Shown: positions 9,526-17,981 of the stretch, piece by piece
How the letters are laid out: each line of letters starts with the position of its first letter
Numbering within the stretch: position 1 is the first letter of the stretch
Assembly: GCA_021794475.1 (NCBI GenBank)
Contig: JAJYQS010000012.1
Span: forward strand, 1 to 62,762
Direction: 5' to 3'
Length of the DNA stretch: 62,762 bases
Source of the DNA: a bacterium
Lineage (GTDB): Bacteria; SZUA-79; Acidulodesulfobacterales; Acidulodesulfobacteraceae
The notes under the pieces: generated by a model
What the model was told of the DNA's origin: nothing
Databases searched by the model: none
Seen by the model: only the letters and a program-made list of their open reading frames with translations
Made by a program: the position numbers and the translations under genes

Positions 9526-11214
9526 TTATTTCTTTGTTTGATTTCTGAATTTGACAGTCTCTTTTAAGTATTTTAATGTCAGCGGTGATTTTTTTGTCTT
9601 TTCCGATAATTCTAAGTACTTTTCAGCTTTATTGTAATTCTTCAGCATTAAATAGTCTAATCCCGTGTGTCTCAATACCGTGCTTGAATTTTTTAATTTT
9701 TTTAAAGCGCGTTTAAAATAAAGCAGCGCTTTATTATATTTTTTCAATCTTAAATAAACGAACCCCAGACTATCAGAGATATAAGGAGAATCCGGTTCTA
9801 TCGACAGCGCCTTTTTAATTAATTTTTCTGCTTCAGTTATATTTTTTTTATGCACCGCGAGATAGTATCCTTTAAAATTTAGCGCATCGGCATCAGTCGG
9901 GTCTGCTGCCAGCACTTTATCTATTATTTTTATTGATTTTTTATTATTATGTAAAAAATGATAGTCGGAGCTTAATTGATAAAGCAACGATGTATTTTCA
10001 GGAAAATATTTTAATCCTTTATATAAAATATTTTCAGCTTTTTTATATTGTTTGATTTCTTCTAAGGAAATTGCTGAAAAATAATATACTTTTAAATTTT
10101 TTTCTAATTTTTTATTATGTATTAGTATATTGATTATATTATTTATTTTTGCATTATTTTTAGAACTTTTGTTTTTTTTATTAAGCGTTAAATATATTTC
10201 AATTTCCTGAAGCCTTGAGTCAACATAATGATGACCATATTTTACCAATTCAAGGTATTTTATGCTTTTTGGAAAATTATTTTGAAAATAATAAGAAGCG
10301 CCTATAAAAAAATATGCATTATTTTTTATATTAATCTCTTTATTGGCTTCCAATCTTGAAGTTGACATTGAATACAGCAGCCTAAAAAAATATTTTCTGC
10401 CTGATGCATAATTTTTAACGGCGTAATTTATAAGACCTGATTGATATAATGCAAAATTACTCAATGGATTATATTTTAAATATTTTTTAAGGATGTTTAG
10501 CGCTGAGCGTTCTTTGCCGGTTATCGTATAAATTGCGGTTAATTGAAAATAGCCTTCCTTAAAATAAGGGTTCAATTTAATAACTTCTTTCAGATTTTTT
10601 ATTGCTTTTGCAGATTTATTTTCTAATATATAAATTTTTGACAATTCATAATAAGAATCTATATCCGTAGGATAGTATAATTTGAGCAGATTTAAATATG
10701 CCGCGGCTGTCGTAAAATTTTTTTCAAATTTATAAATGTCGGCAATCAGCAATAATGCCTGTTTATCAGATGGATACTTTTTTAAAATGAAATTCAGAAT
10801 GTCTAAAGATTTTTTAATTTTGTTTTCGCTTAAATATATTTTGGTTTTTAAGATGTAGCAGTTAGTTTTATATTTTCCGGAAGCTGTTTTAATTGATTTA
10901 TTTATGTAATAGATAGCTTTTGTAAAATTTTTATTTTTTAAATATAACATGGAAAGTTCATAATATCCGGCAGCGCTGCGGGATTTTTTAAGCGCGCTTT
11001 TCAGGTTATATAGAGATTCGCCGTAGTTTCCGTAATTTTCGTAAACGAAACCTTTTATAACTTTTTGTATGTCTGATGAACTATAAGCATTTGAAGGCGA
11101 TGCAAAGGCTGCTAAAATAAAAAATATCAATAATGCATTAACAAGCGGTATTAACGCTAAAAATAGCCGCGTACGATTCATCGTTGTAAATTTTTTTGTT
11201 ATATTTTTTGTCAT
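9526..11214 (-). CDS. Exported TPR-repeat protein
   Basis: This protein of about 562 residues is made almost wholly of tetratricopeptide repeats (many copies of the pattern with Tyr/Leu at helix starts and Pro at repeat ends). TPR arrays are protein-interaction scaffolds. An N-terminal hydrophobic segment ending in SNAYS (about residues 18-45) looks like a signal peptide or anchor, so it is probably periplasmic or outer-membrane associated. I chose the ATG at 11214 because it overlaps the tlyA stop in an ATGA arrangement; a longer frame from 11283 would lie inside tlyA. It is the last gene of the xseB-ispA-dxs-tlyA operon. Specific function unknown. Confidence 0.85.
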   Translation of the reverse strand: MTKNITKKFTTMNRTRLFLALIPLVNALLIFFILAAFASPSNAYSSSDIQKVIKGFVYENYGNYGESLYNLKSALKKSRSAAGYYELSMLYLKNKNFTKAIYYINKSIKTASGKYKTNCYILKTKIYLSENKIKKSLDILNFILKKYPSDKQALLLIADIYKFEKNFTTAAAYLNLLKLYYPTDIDSYYELSKIYILENKSAKAIKNLKEVIKLNPYFKEGYFQLTAIYTITGKERSALNILKKYLKYNPLSNFALYQSGLINYAVKNYASGRKYFFRLLYSMSTSRLEANKEINIKNNAYFFIGASYYFQNNFPKSIKYLELVKYGHHYVDSRLQEIEIYLTLNKKNKSSKNNAKINNIINILIHNKKLEKNLKVYYFSAISLEEIKQYKKAENILYKGLKYFPENTSLLYQLSSDYHFLHNNKKSIKIIDKVLAADPTDADALNFKGYYLAVHKKNITEAEKLIKKALSIEPDSPYISDSLGFVYLRLKKYNKALLYFKRALKKLKNSSTVLRHTGLDYLMLKNYNKAEKYLELSEKTKKSPLTLKYLKETVKFRNQTKK

Positions 11215-11969
11215 AATAGGTCGTTTGCCGTTTTTACAAGATGGATGAAAAATTCCGTATTCCCTTTTTTCCCCTTTATGCATGATTTTTTTACCCCTAA
11301 ACTTTTAAGTCCGATTTTTTTTGAAAATTCTATAACGCCGGATATTATGCCTTCATATATTGTTTCATCTTTGATAATGCCTTTTTTAAGAAATTTTTTA
11401 TTTCCGGTTTCAAATTGAGGCTTTATTAATGCTAAAATTAGACCTTCGTCTTTTAAAAATTTTACGGTATGCGGCAGTACTTTTTCTAATGATATGAAAG
11501 ATGCATCTATTACGCAAATATCTACTTTTTCTTTTATTTTGTCAAACCCTACATCTTTAATGTTTGTTTTTTCATAGTTTATTATATTTTCATTATTTCT
11601 TAGATTATAATCCAATTGTCCGTATCCGACATCTACGCAATAAACCAATTTACAGCCGTTTTTCAGCAGACAGTCGGTGAATCCGCCGGTAGAAGCTCCA
11701 ATATCTAGAGCGCAATAGCCGCCGACGTTTATATTAAAGTCGGTTAAAGCCCCTTTTAGTTTGACTCCTCCTCTTGATACATATGGATTAGCCGGCTCAA
11801 GAACTTTAATATCGCTTGTAATATTTGTCGGTGTGCCGGGTTTAACGCATACTTTGCCGTTTACTAAGACTTTACCTTCGATTATTAAAGAAGAGGCTTT
11901 GCTTCTGGATAATGTTTGTCCCGCAATATTTTTTTCAGCCAACAGAATGTCTAATCTTGCTTTTTCCAC
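11211..11969 (-). CDS. tlyA: TlyA-family rRNA 2'-O-methyltransferase (hemolysin A homologue)
   Basis: The 252 residues fit the family. An N-terminal S4 RNA-binding domain (RLDILLAEKNIAGQTLSRSKA, about residues 4-60) is followed by an FtsJ-like Rossmann methyltransferase with SAM loop GASTGGFTDCLL. Characterised TlyA proteins methylate ribose in 16S and/or 23S rRNA; the older name hemolysin comes from indirect phenotypes. The gene lies 8 bp after dxs and overlaps the TPR gene by 4 bp. The dxs-tlyA linkage is common in bacteria. Confidence 0.93.
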   Translation of the reverse strand: MEKARLDILLAEKNIAGQTLSRSKASSLIIEGKVLVNGKVCVKPGTPTNITSDIKVLEPANPYVSRGGVKLKGALTDFNINVGGYCALDIGASTGGFTDCLLKNGCKLVYCVDVGYGQLDYNLRNNENIINYEKTNIKDVGFDKIKEKVDICVIDASFISLEKVLPHTVKFLKDEGLILALIKPQFETGNKKFLKKGIIKDETIYEGIISGVIEFSKKIGLKSLGVKKSCIKGKKGNTEFFIHLVKTANDLL

Positions 11970-11977
11970 TTTATTTA

Positions 11978-13900
11978 TTATTTATTTTCAGAAAAGAAAA
12001 AACTATTTATAATTACTTTAAAACCGTCTTCTGAAAATCCGGACAGGGAAAGCAATTCTTTTCTCGAGCCGTGTTCAATAAAATTATTGCCCAAAGAAAC
12101 GATTTTATATTTAAAATTCAATACATCATTTGATAAATTATCAGATTCAGATAACAATGTAATAATTTTTGAGCCGAACCCTGAGAATTCAACATTTTCT
12201 TCAACTGTCATTATTTTTTTTGCGTATTTTATTTTATTTATCAGGTTATCTGATATAGGTGAAGCGAATCTGGCATTAATAAGACCTACTTGTTTTATAT
12301 GTTCGCTATTTTTATTATTGTTATTAATTTCATCTAATATTTTCTCAAGCATAGCGGTTTGTAATCCTATACTTACAATAATGTATTCAAAATGAGCAAT
12401 TAAAGTTTCAAATTCACCTTCTTTAATTACGGCTATGCCATCAGTTTCCGGCATTTCAAAAAAAGGCATTTCGCTTTTAGGATATCTTATTGCAACAGGT
12501 TTATTGTAAGAAAGGGAGCTTTTAAGCATTTTTATAAGTTCATCGGAGTCCTTAGGGCACATTATCACTAAATTAGGGATGTAGCCTAAGTACGATAAAT
12601 CAAATATACCCTGATGGGTAGCACCGTCTTCTCCGGCGATGCCGGCTCTGTCTATGCAAAAAACAACAGGCAGATTTTGCAGGCATACATCGTGGATTAT
12701 CTGGTCGAGAGACCTCTGGAGAAATGTGGAATAAATAAAGAAAAAAGGTCTGAGCCCGTTTGCAGCGGCTCCGGCGGAAAATGTAACCGCATGTTCTTCC
12801 TGTATCCCGACATCAAAAAATCTGTCGGGATATATTTTTGCAAAATTAGAAAGACCTGTTCCTTCGGTCATAGCAGCGGTTATAGCGATGATATTTTCAT
12901 TATTTTTAGCTAATTTAACCAAAAAATTGCTTGCAACCTCTCCAAGCGTTATATTTCCAGTTTTTTTTAGCATTATCCCCGTACTTTTATCAAATGCTGA
13001 AATACCGTGAAATAATGACGGGTTTTTTTCGGAAGGTCCATAACCTTTGCCTTTTTTGGTAATTATATGAAGCAGAATAGGTTTTTTTATTTTTTTAATA
13101 TTTTCAAATGCACTAAGCAAATATTCTATATTATGTCCATCTATAGGTCCTATATATGTAAAACCGAGTTCTTCAAATATAATACCCGGACCAATCATGT
13201 TTTTAAACAATTCTTCAGTTTTAGAAGCCAGTTTTGCAAATTGCAAACCTAATAGAGGTATAGACTTTAAAAATTTTTCCGTTTCGTTTCTAAATTTTAT
13301 ATAAATCTCGCCGGTTAAAATTTTGTTAAGATAATTTGAAAAAGCCCCTACGCTTTTTGATATTGACATTTCATTGTCGTTAAGTATTACTATGATGTCT
13401 TTTTTCATTGCGCCGGCGTGATTAAGACCCTCTAGTGCCAGCCCGTTAGAAATGGAGGCATCGCCTATTACGGCAATAATTCGTCCGCCGCCGTTTTTTT
13501 TTATTATATCATCGGCGACAGCCATTCCTAAGGCTGCAGATATAGAAGTGCCGGCATGACCCGTTCCAAAAAAATCATATTTGCTTTCGTTTATGGACGG
13601 AAAACCTGATAAACCGCCCAACTTTCTAATAGAATGGAATTTATCGCGTCTTCCCGTAAGCAGCTTGTATGCATAAGATTGATGCCCTACATCCCAGATA
13701 ACTTTATCATTTTTTTCTATGTCAAATGATTTTAATATAGCAATAGTCAGTTCAACGACGCCCAAACTTGAAGCAAGATGTCCGCCGTTTGTCGAGCATA
13801 CCGAAATAATTTCTTTGCGTAGTTCTTTTGCTAATAAGTTGAGGTCTTCCGAATTTATTTTTTTAATATCGTTAATGTCGTTTATATTGTCTAGTATCAT
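11978..13900 (-). CDS. dxs: 1-deoxy-D-xylulose-5-phosphate synthase
   Basis: Dxs condenses pyruvate and glyceraldehyde 3-phosphate in a thiamine-diphosphate-dependent reaction, the entry step of the MEP isoprenoid pathway. The 640 residues are full length. Diagnostic motifs are the substrate loop VGHQSYAYKLLTGR, the ThDP/Mg site VIGDASISNG with NDNEMSIS, and IQEEHAVTFSAG with the catalytic Glu, followed by the transketolase C-terminal domain. It lies between ispA and tlyA, giving a coherent isoprenoid operon. Confidence 0.97.
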   Translation of the reverse strand: MILDNINDINDIKKINSEDLNLLAKELRKEIISVCSTNGGHLASSLGVVELTIAILKSFDIEKNDKVIWDVGHQSYAYKLLTGRRDKFHSIRKLGGLSGFPSINESKYDFFGTGHAGTSISAALGMAVADDIIKKNGGGRIIAVIGDASISNGLALEGLNHAGAMKKDIIVILNDNEMSISKSVGAFSNYLNKILTGEIYIKFRNETEKFLKSIPLLGLQFAKLASKTEELFKNMIGPGIIFEELGFTYIGPIDGHNIEYLLSAFENIKKIKKPILLHIITKKGKGYGPSEKNPSLFHGISAFDKSTGIMLKKTGNITLGEVASNFLVKLAKNNENIIAITAAMTEGTGLSNFAKIYPDRFFDVGIQEEHAVTFSAGAAANGLRPFFFIYSTFLQRSLDQIIHDVCLQNLPVVFCIDRAGIAGEDGATHQGIFDLSYLGYIPNLVIMCPKDSDELIKMLKSSLSYNKPVAIRYPKSEMPFFEMPETDGIAVIKEGEFETLIAHFEYIIVSIGLQTAMLEKILDEINNNNKNSEHIKQVGLINARFASPISDNLINKIKYAKKIMTVEENVEFSGFGSKIITLLSESDNLSNDVLNFKYKIVSLGNNFIEHGSRKELLSLSGFSEDGFKVIINSFFFSENK

Positions 13901-13952
13901 TGTTTTTATTTTCTTATCAGGTATTATTATATATTATACATATTATTAATTT

Positions 13953-14918
13953 TTAGTTTGTCCGTTTTGTCAAATAATACGAAAAATCTTTCAGCATATT
14001 AAAATTTATACTTGTTTTATCAAGATAGGATATCCCCTTTTCCGTATATTCTTCTATTAATTTTTTGGTTTCTTCAATGCCGAGAATTGATGCGATATTT
14101 GATTTATTATTATTTTTATCAATCCCTACGGTCTTTCCTGTAGTTTGACTGCTGCCTATTACATCCAGTAAGTCGTCTAATGCTTGAAAGGCGAGTCCTA
14201 AATAAGTTCCGTAATTTTTCAAATCTGCTACAATATCGTCATCCGCTCCTCCAAGGATTCCGCCCATAGCGCAGGCGGCTTTTATAAGAGCGGCAGTTTT
14301 TTTATCGTGTATTTCCGTCAGTACGCTGTTATCAATTGGAATACCGGAATTTATTATATCTAGAAACTGCCCTCCTACTAAACCTCCTGCGCCTGACAAA
14401 AAAGACAGTTCCTGAATTATCTTCAATATAGTATCGCATTTAAAATATTTTACATATTCGTTGTCGGAAATAATTATAAAAGCTTCCGAAAGCAATGCGT
14501 CTCCTGCAAGAATTGCGGCAGCTTCGCCAAAAACTATATGGTTTGTGGGTTTTCCCCTTCTTATATTATCGTTGTCCATTGCAGGCAAATCGTCGTGTAT
14601 AAGAGAATACGAATGTATAAGTTCTATTGAGCATGCAAACGGAAGCAATTGCGCTTTATTTTTAAAACCTAAGCATTCTGCGGTTATAAGCAAAAAAATA
14701 GGACGAATTCTCTTGCCTCCCAGAGAGACGGTGTAATACATCGCATCGTTTATTGAAAAATCGGTAGAGATTTTTTTATTATTTTCAGAAATTTTTGCTA
14801 AGCTATTTTTTTTTGATAGATAGCCGCAGTTATTATTATAATTTTTTTGGAAATACGCATATAAGAAATTATTAATAATTTCTTTGTTTTGTTCTATGTA
14901 ATCTTCTATTGAATGCAT
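13953..14918 (-). CDS. ispA: Polyprenyl (farnesyl/geranylgeranyl) diphosphate synthase
   Basis: This trans-prenyltransferase makes short-chain prenyl diphosphates from IPP and DMAPP. The first Asp-rich motif DDLPAMDND and second motif QALDDLLDV are intact, with GGKRIRPIF and the conserved Lys/His region. Length 321 is typical. Product chain length (C15 or C20) cannot be decided by eye. The order xseB-ispA-dxs is widespread. Downstream use may be quinones and undecaprenyl phosphate. Confidence 0.93.
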   Translation of the reverse strand: MHSIEDYIEQNKEIINNFLYAYFQKNYNNNCGYLSKKNSLAKISENNKKISTDFSINDAMYYTVSLGGKRIRPIFLLITAECLGFKNKAQLLPFACSIELIHSYSLIHDDLPAMDNDNIRRGKPTNHIVFGEAAAILAGDALLSEAFIIISDNEYVKYFKCDTILKIIQELSFLSGAGGLVGGQFLDIINSGIPIDNSVLTEIHDKKTAALIKAACAMGGILGGADDDIVADLKNYGTYLGLAFQALDDLLDVIGSSQTTGKTVGIDKNNNKSNIASILGIEETKKLIEEYTEKGISYLDKTSINFNMLKDFSYYLTKRTN

Positions 14919-15016
14919 ATAAAATTAGAATTTAATTTTAAGATTGGTTAGTAAAACATATTATTTATTATTAACTGCAGCGCTGCCTGTAATAGTTTTT
15001 GCATTTTTAGACCTTT

Positions 15017-15048
15017 ATCAGACTTCTTTAGTATCAGACTTCTTTAGT
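15017..15048. repeat. Perfect 16-bp tandem duplication at the xseB 3' end
   Basis: ATCAGACTTCTTTAGT occurs twice back to back (15017-15032 and 15033-15048). The second copy encodes the last xseB codons and its stop. Because 16 is not a multiple of three, a gain or loss would change where the frame ends. Confidence 0.9.
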
Positions 15049-15327
15049 GTTGTCGTCATTATCAGCTATATTTTCGAGCGTATCTATATTGTCTAAAGGT
15101 TTTGTTTTTATACCGCCGTTTTTATCGGACATTAATTCTTCAACTTTTTTTTCGGCAGCATCTAATTTATTAATGCAATATTTAGAATATATAACCCCTT
15201 CCTCGTAAATTTTAAGCGATTTCTCAAGACCCAAATCGCCTTTTTCAAGATTAGCAACATTTTCTTCGAGTTTTTTTAAAGCTTCTTCAAAGCTTAATTT
15301 GTTTAAATCTTTAATGTTTATATTCAT
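15034..15327 (-). CDS. xseB: Exodeoxyribonuclease VII small subunit
   Basis: Ninety-seven residues with the XseB signature LSFEEALKKLEENVANLEKGDLGLEKSLKIYEEG (residues about 12-45), forming the helical hairpin that binds XseA. The acidic, Asn/Asp-rich C-terminal tail is poorly conserved. Its 3' end lies in a tandem 16-bp duplication. The large subunit gene xseA is nearly 30 kb away, at 44.7 kb. Confidence 0.93.
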   Translation of the reverse strand: MNINIKDLNKLSFEEALKKLEENVANLEKGDLGLEKSLKIYEEGVIYSKYCINKLDAAEKKVEELMSDKNGGIKTKPLDNIDTLENIADNDDNTKEV

Positions 15328-15663
15328 AATTCTTTAATTATAATCTATTATTTATTAAATTAAAAGCGGGAAATTGTAATTTTAAATTTTCATATAAACG
15401 GCATTGCTGCAATTGAAAGCAATAAATTGCAATTTTATATTTATCGGACAATGTAAATTTATAAACAGACTGTAAATAAAAAAAGACAAAAATTAAATAA
15501 TAATTTATTGCATAAAATTTTAGATGTAATATAATATATATAAAAATATAATAAATAATAATTAACTATATAATAAATATACAATTTATATATTGACTAT
15601 TTGTGTATTTATGTATAAATTATAATAAATAATTTAACGTTATGTCATTGGAGGATTTAAGAG
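15328..15663. other. 336-bp divergent intergenic region, very AT-rich
   Basis: This gap separates xseB (-) from the membrane-protein gene at 15664 (+) and should hold promoters for both operons. It is nearly pure A/T with many TATAAT-like strings. The one convincing element is the TTGACT hexamer near its right end. No gene-like frame or structured RNA was seen. Confidence 0.6.
15593..15621 (+). promoter_or_regulatory. Candidate sigma-70 promoter for the 15664 operon
   Basis: TTGACT at 15593-15598 is followed after 17 bp by TAAATT (15616-15621), with an overlapping TATAAA at 15614. The surrounding DNA is so AT-rich that the -10 element is weak evidence; the -35 match carries the call. Confidence 0.4.
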
Positions 15664-15996
15664 GTGGGATCATTAACTTTATTAAATTTTAAAAATCTGT
15701 TTTACATTTTTATATTATTTGGGGCTCTAATAATGCTTATCAATATGGTTATAGCTTCTTCTCTTAAAAAAAGAATTCCCGGAGGTTTTGTAGGAAAATG
15801 GCTTGCTATTATGTTCGTCTTTATGCTGTTTTTTTTCATAGCCGAAGCAGGAAGTTTCTTTTTTATTTCATATTTGACCAATATGGATCTGGCATATTTC
15901 CTCATTTCTTTAGTTCTATTTTTCGGTTCTATATTTGTAGCTATAGTTAACAGATTTATTTTTCACTTAATTAAAGAATTAGAGGTTCGAAAATAA
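15664..15996 (+). CDS. Small integral membrane protein of unknown function
   Basis: A 110-residue protein with three hydrophobic segments (about 10-30, 42-68 and 78-103). I do not recognise a family. The GTG start at 15664 is supported by GGAGGA at 15650-15655, 8 nt upstream. It ends 4 bp before a DUF4388 gene and belongs to the run leading into aroE and pilB. A role linked to the DUF4388 protein or the pilus machine is possible, but this rests on position only. Confidence 0.65.
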   Translation: MGSLTLLNFKNLFYIFILFGALIMLINMVIASSLKKRIPGGFVGKWLAIMFVFMLFFFIAEAGSFFFISYLTNMDLAYFLISLVLFFGSIFVAIVNRFIFHLIKELEVRK

Positions 15997-16000
15997 TATT

Positions 16001-16945
16001 ATGGATGTTAAAGGAAATATAACAAATCTAGAACTCTTTGATGTATTAAAATTTTTAGATATATCAAAAAAGACCGGTGTTTTAAATCTTCGTTTTGATA
16101 ATTTTGCGGCTAAACTTTTCCTGAAAGACGGTTTATTAAATTTTCTGTCTATTTCGGAAAATTCTATTCTTGAAAAATTTATAATGAAATATTTGGATAT
16201 CAGTAAAGAAGATTATTTTCAAATGCTTGAAAAGTACAGAACTTATTATAAAACTACGGCAGGATTTGATATATACTTTTTTAAACTTGGCGTTGTTCCG
16301 AAAGATAAAGAAAATGATTTTATTTCTAACTATATACTTGAAACTATTAACTATATTCTGTTTTTATCTAACGGCGAATTTTCTTTTGACGAGAAGCCTC
16401 TTCCGGAGGTTATAAATTTCGCATCTCCTATAAATCTTCTTCCGGTTCTAATAGAAACAAAAAAAAGAAGGGACGAACTTGCCGTAATTTCTAAAGTTAT
16501 ACCTTCAAAGCAATATGTTCCTTCCGTTGTTACAAACAGGACCGGAAATTCAAGACCGTTAAGTCTTTCGCCTGCAATATGGAATGTTTTATCCCTTATT
16601 GACGGAAAAAGAACGGTTAATCAGATTATTGCTCTTTCCATTGAGAATGATTTTTTTATTATAAAAACATTATATAATCTTCTGCAAAGCGGATATATTC
16701 ACCTTGAGCCGCCTCAGAGCGCTAAGGCTGCCAATGTTGACATTGTAGATTCTATTAAAAAAATATTAAATGAACAATTAGGAAAAAAAGCAGATAAAAT
16801 TCCTGTAGATTTCAGTCATGTCAGCACCGACAAGCAGTCCCTTACTAAACTTGTCAATGAAATAGAAAGATATGTGTATATGTTCATTGATGATAAAAAA
16901 GCGGCTAAAATAGATTATCTTCTCAAACAGCTGCTGACGGTCTAA
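16001..16945 (+). CDS. DUF4388-domain protein
   Basis: A 314-residue cytoplasmic protein. The N-terminus (GNITNLELFDVLKFLDISK, then a segment ending in LFLKDGLLNFL) is the DUF4388/PATAN pattern seen in deltaproteobacterial signalling and motility proteins. The middle part around PAIWNVLSLIDGKRTVNQI resembles a winged-helix-like segment common in such proteins. It sits 4 bp after the small membrane protein and 5 bp before aroE, upstream of the pil genes. A regulatory or scaffold role is inferred; the molecular activity is unknown. Confidence 0.75.
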   Translation: MDVKGNITNLELFDVLKFLDISKKTGVLNLRFDNFAAKLFLKDGLLNFLSISENSILEKFIMKYLDISKEDYFQMLEKYRTYYKTTAGFDIYFFKLGVVPKDKENDFISNYILETINYILFLSNGEFSFDEKPLPEVINFASPINLLPVLIETKKRRDELAVISKVIPSKQYVPSVVTNRTGNSRPLSLSPAIWNVLSLIDGKRTVNQIIALSIENDFFIIKTLYNLLQSGYIHLEPPQSAKAANVDIVDSIKKILNEQLGKKADKIPVDFSHVSTDKQSLTKLVNEIERYVYMFIDDKKAAKIDYLLKQLLTV

Positions 16946-16950
16946 ATTTC

Positions 16951-17844
16951 ATGGATGTTATTATTTCCGAAAATCTTAAAAATAAATATGTCTGTCCTTT
17001 AGTTCTAGGCATATTCGGACATAATATATCTTATTCCGTTTCTCCTCTCATTCATAATAAACTGGGGAATATTTTAAAATTAAATCTTTGCTATAAAAAA
17101 TTTGATATCGGTCCGGATTGCTTTACAGAGGCATTTAACGGCTTTAAGGCTCTTAAATTGGACGGCGCCAATATTACAAAACCTTATAAAATAGAGGTTG
17201 TAAAATATTTAGATAAATTGAGTCAGGAAGCAGAAATGATAGGAGCCGTAAACACCGTAAAATTGGAAAATAATATTTACAAGGGTTATAATACCGATAG
17301 CTGCGGTTTTATAAAAAGCGTTAAATATGAATTCGATTTTAATATAAATAATGCAAAAATTGTAATTATCGGAGCAGGCGGCGCTGCGAAAGCTGTTTTA
17401 TATTCCGTGCTGAAAGAAGGCGCTTCAAGCATATACGTAATAAACAGAAACTTAGAAAAAGCAGCTCAATTAATTAAAACGGCGGCTGAATGGAGTAAAT
17501 ATAATAATTGGCTAAATATTCAATCGTTATCTTTTTCCGATTTTCTTTCCGGCAAAATTAAAGATGCATTTGATGATTGCAATTTAATTATAAATACCGC
17601 GACCCCGTCTGAAGAATCAGCCGGAACAATATTGTCGCTGCCTTTCAGCAAATTAAACAAAAATGCCTATGCGATAGATATTTCATACAATCCCCCCGAA
17701 ACCCCGTTTATGTCAATTATGAAAGAAAATAAAATTAAAACCGCAAATGGATTTTCAATGCTCATTTTTCAAGCCATCGAAAGTTTTTATATATGGACGG
17801 GCAAAAAACCTGCTTTTGATTTTACTATTAATGCTGTAAAATAA
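16951..17844 (+). CDS. aroE: Shikimate dehydrogenase
   Basis: AroE reduces 3-dehydroshikimate to shikimate with NADPH in the chorismate pathway. Substrate-binding SVSPLIHNK is near residue 30, the catalytic-Lys motif ANITKPYKIEV near 73, and NADP-binding GAGGAAKAV near 144. Length 297 is slightly longer than the E. coli enzyme. It is encoded 5 bp after the DUF4388 gene and 137 bp before pilB. Confidence 0.94.
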   Translation: MDVIISENLKNKYVCPLVLGIFGHNISYSVSPLIHNKLGNILKLNLCYKKFDIGPDCFTEAFNGFKALKLDGANITKPYKIEVVKYLDKLSQEAEMIGAVNTVKLENNIYKGYNTDSCGFIKSVKYEFDFNINNAKIVIIGAGGAAKAVLYSVLKEGASSIYVINRNLEKAAQLIKTAAEWSKYNNWLNIQSLSFSDFLSGKIKDAFDDCNLIINTATPSEESAGTILSLPFSKLNKNAYAIDISYNPPETPFMSIMKENKIKTANGFSMLIFQAIESFYIWTGKKPAFDFTINAVK

Positions 17845-17981
17845 AATTAAATAGAATTGCCGGCTAAATGAACTTTTTTCTATGCCGATAAAATTTTTAT
17901 ACAACAGACTGCATAATATATGGTAATATTATAAAATTAGCTTATAACTTAATAATATATTAATATTTTATTGTTATCATT

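Noticed and set aside
11215-11283. Longer N-terminus for the TPR protein (start at 11283)
   Set aside because: The extra 23 residues lie inside tlyA in another frame, and the ATGA overlap at 11211-11214 gives a better start directly before the signal peptide.
15388-15412. CGGCATTGCTGCAATT as a sigma-54 promoter
   Set aside because: GG is not followed by GC at the required 10-bp spacing.
15642-15692. 16-codon frame overlapping the start of the 15664 gene
   Set aside because: It has no ribosome binding site of its own and no features; the GGAGGA lies inside it and serves the GTG start at 15664.
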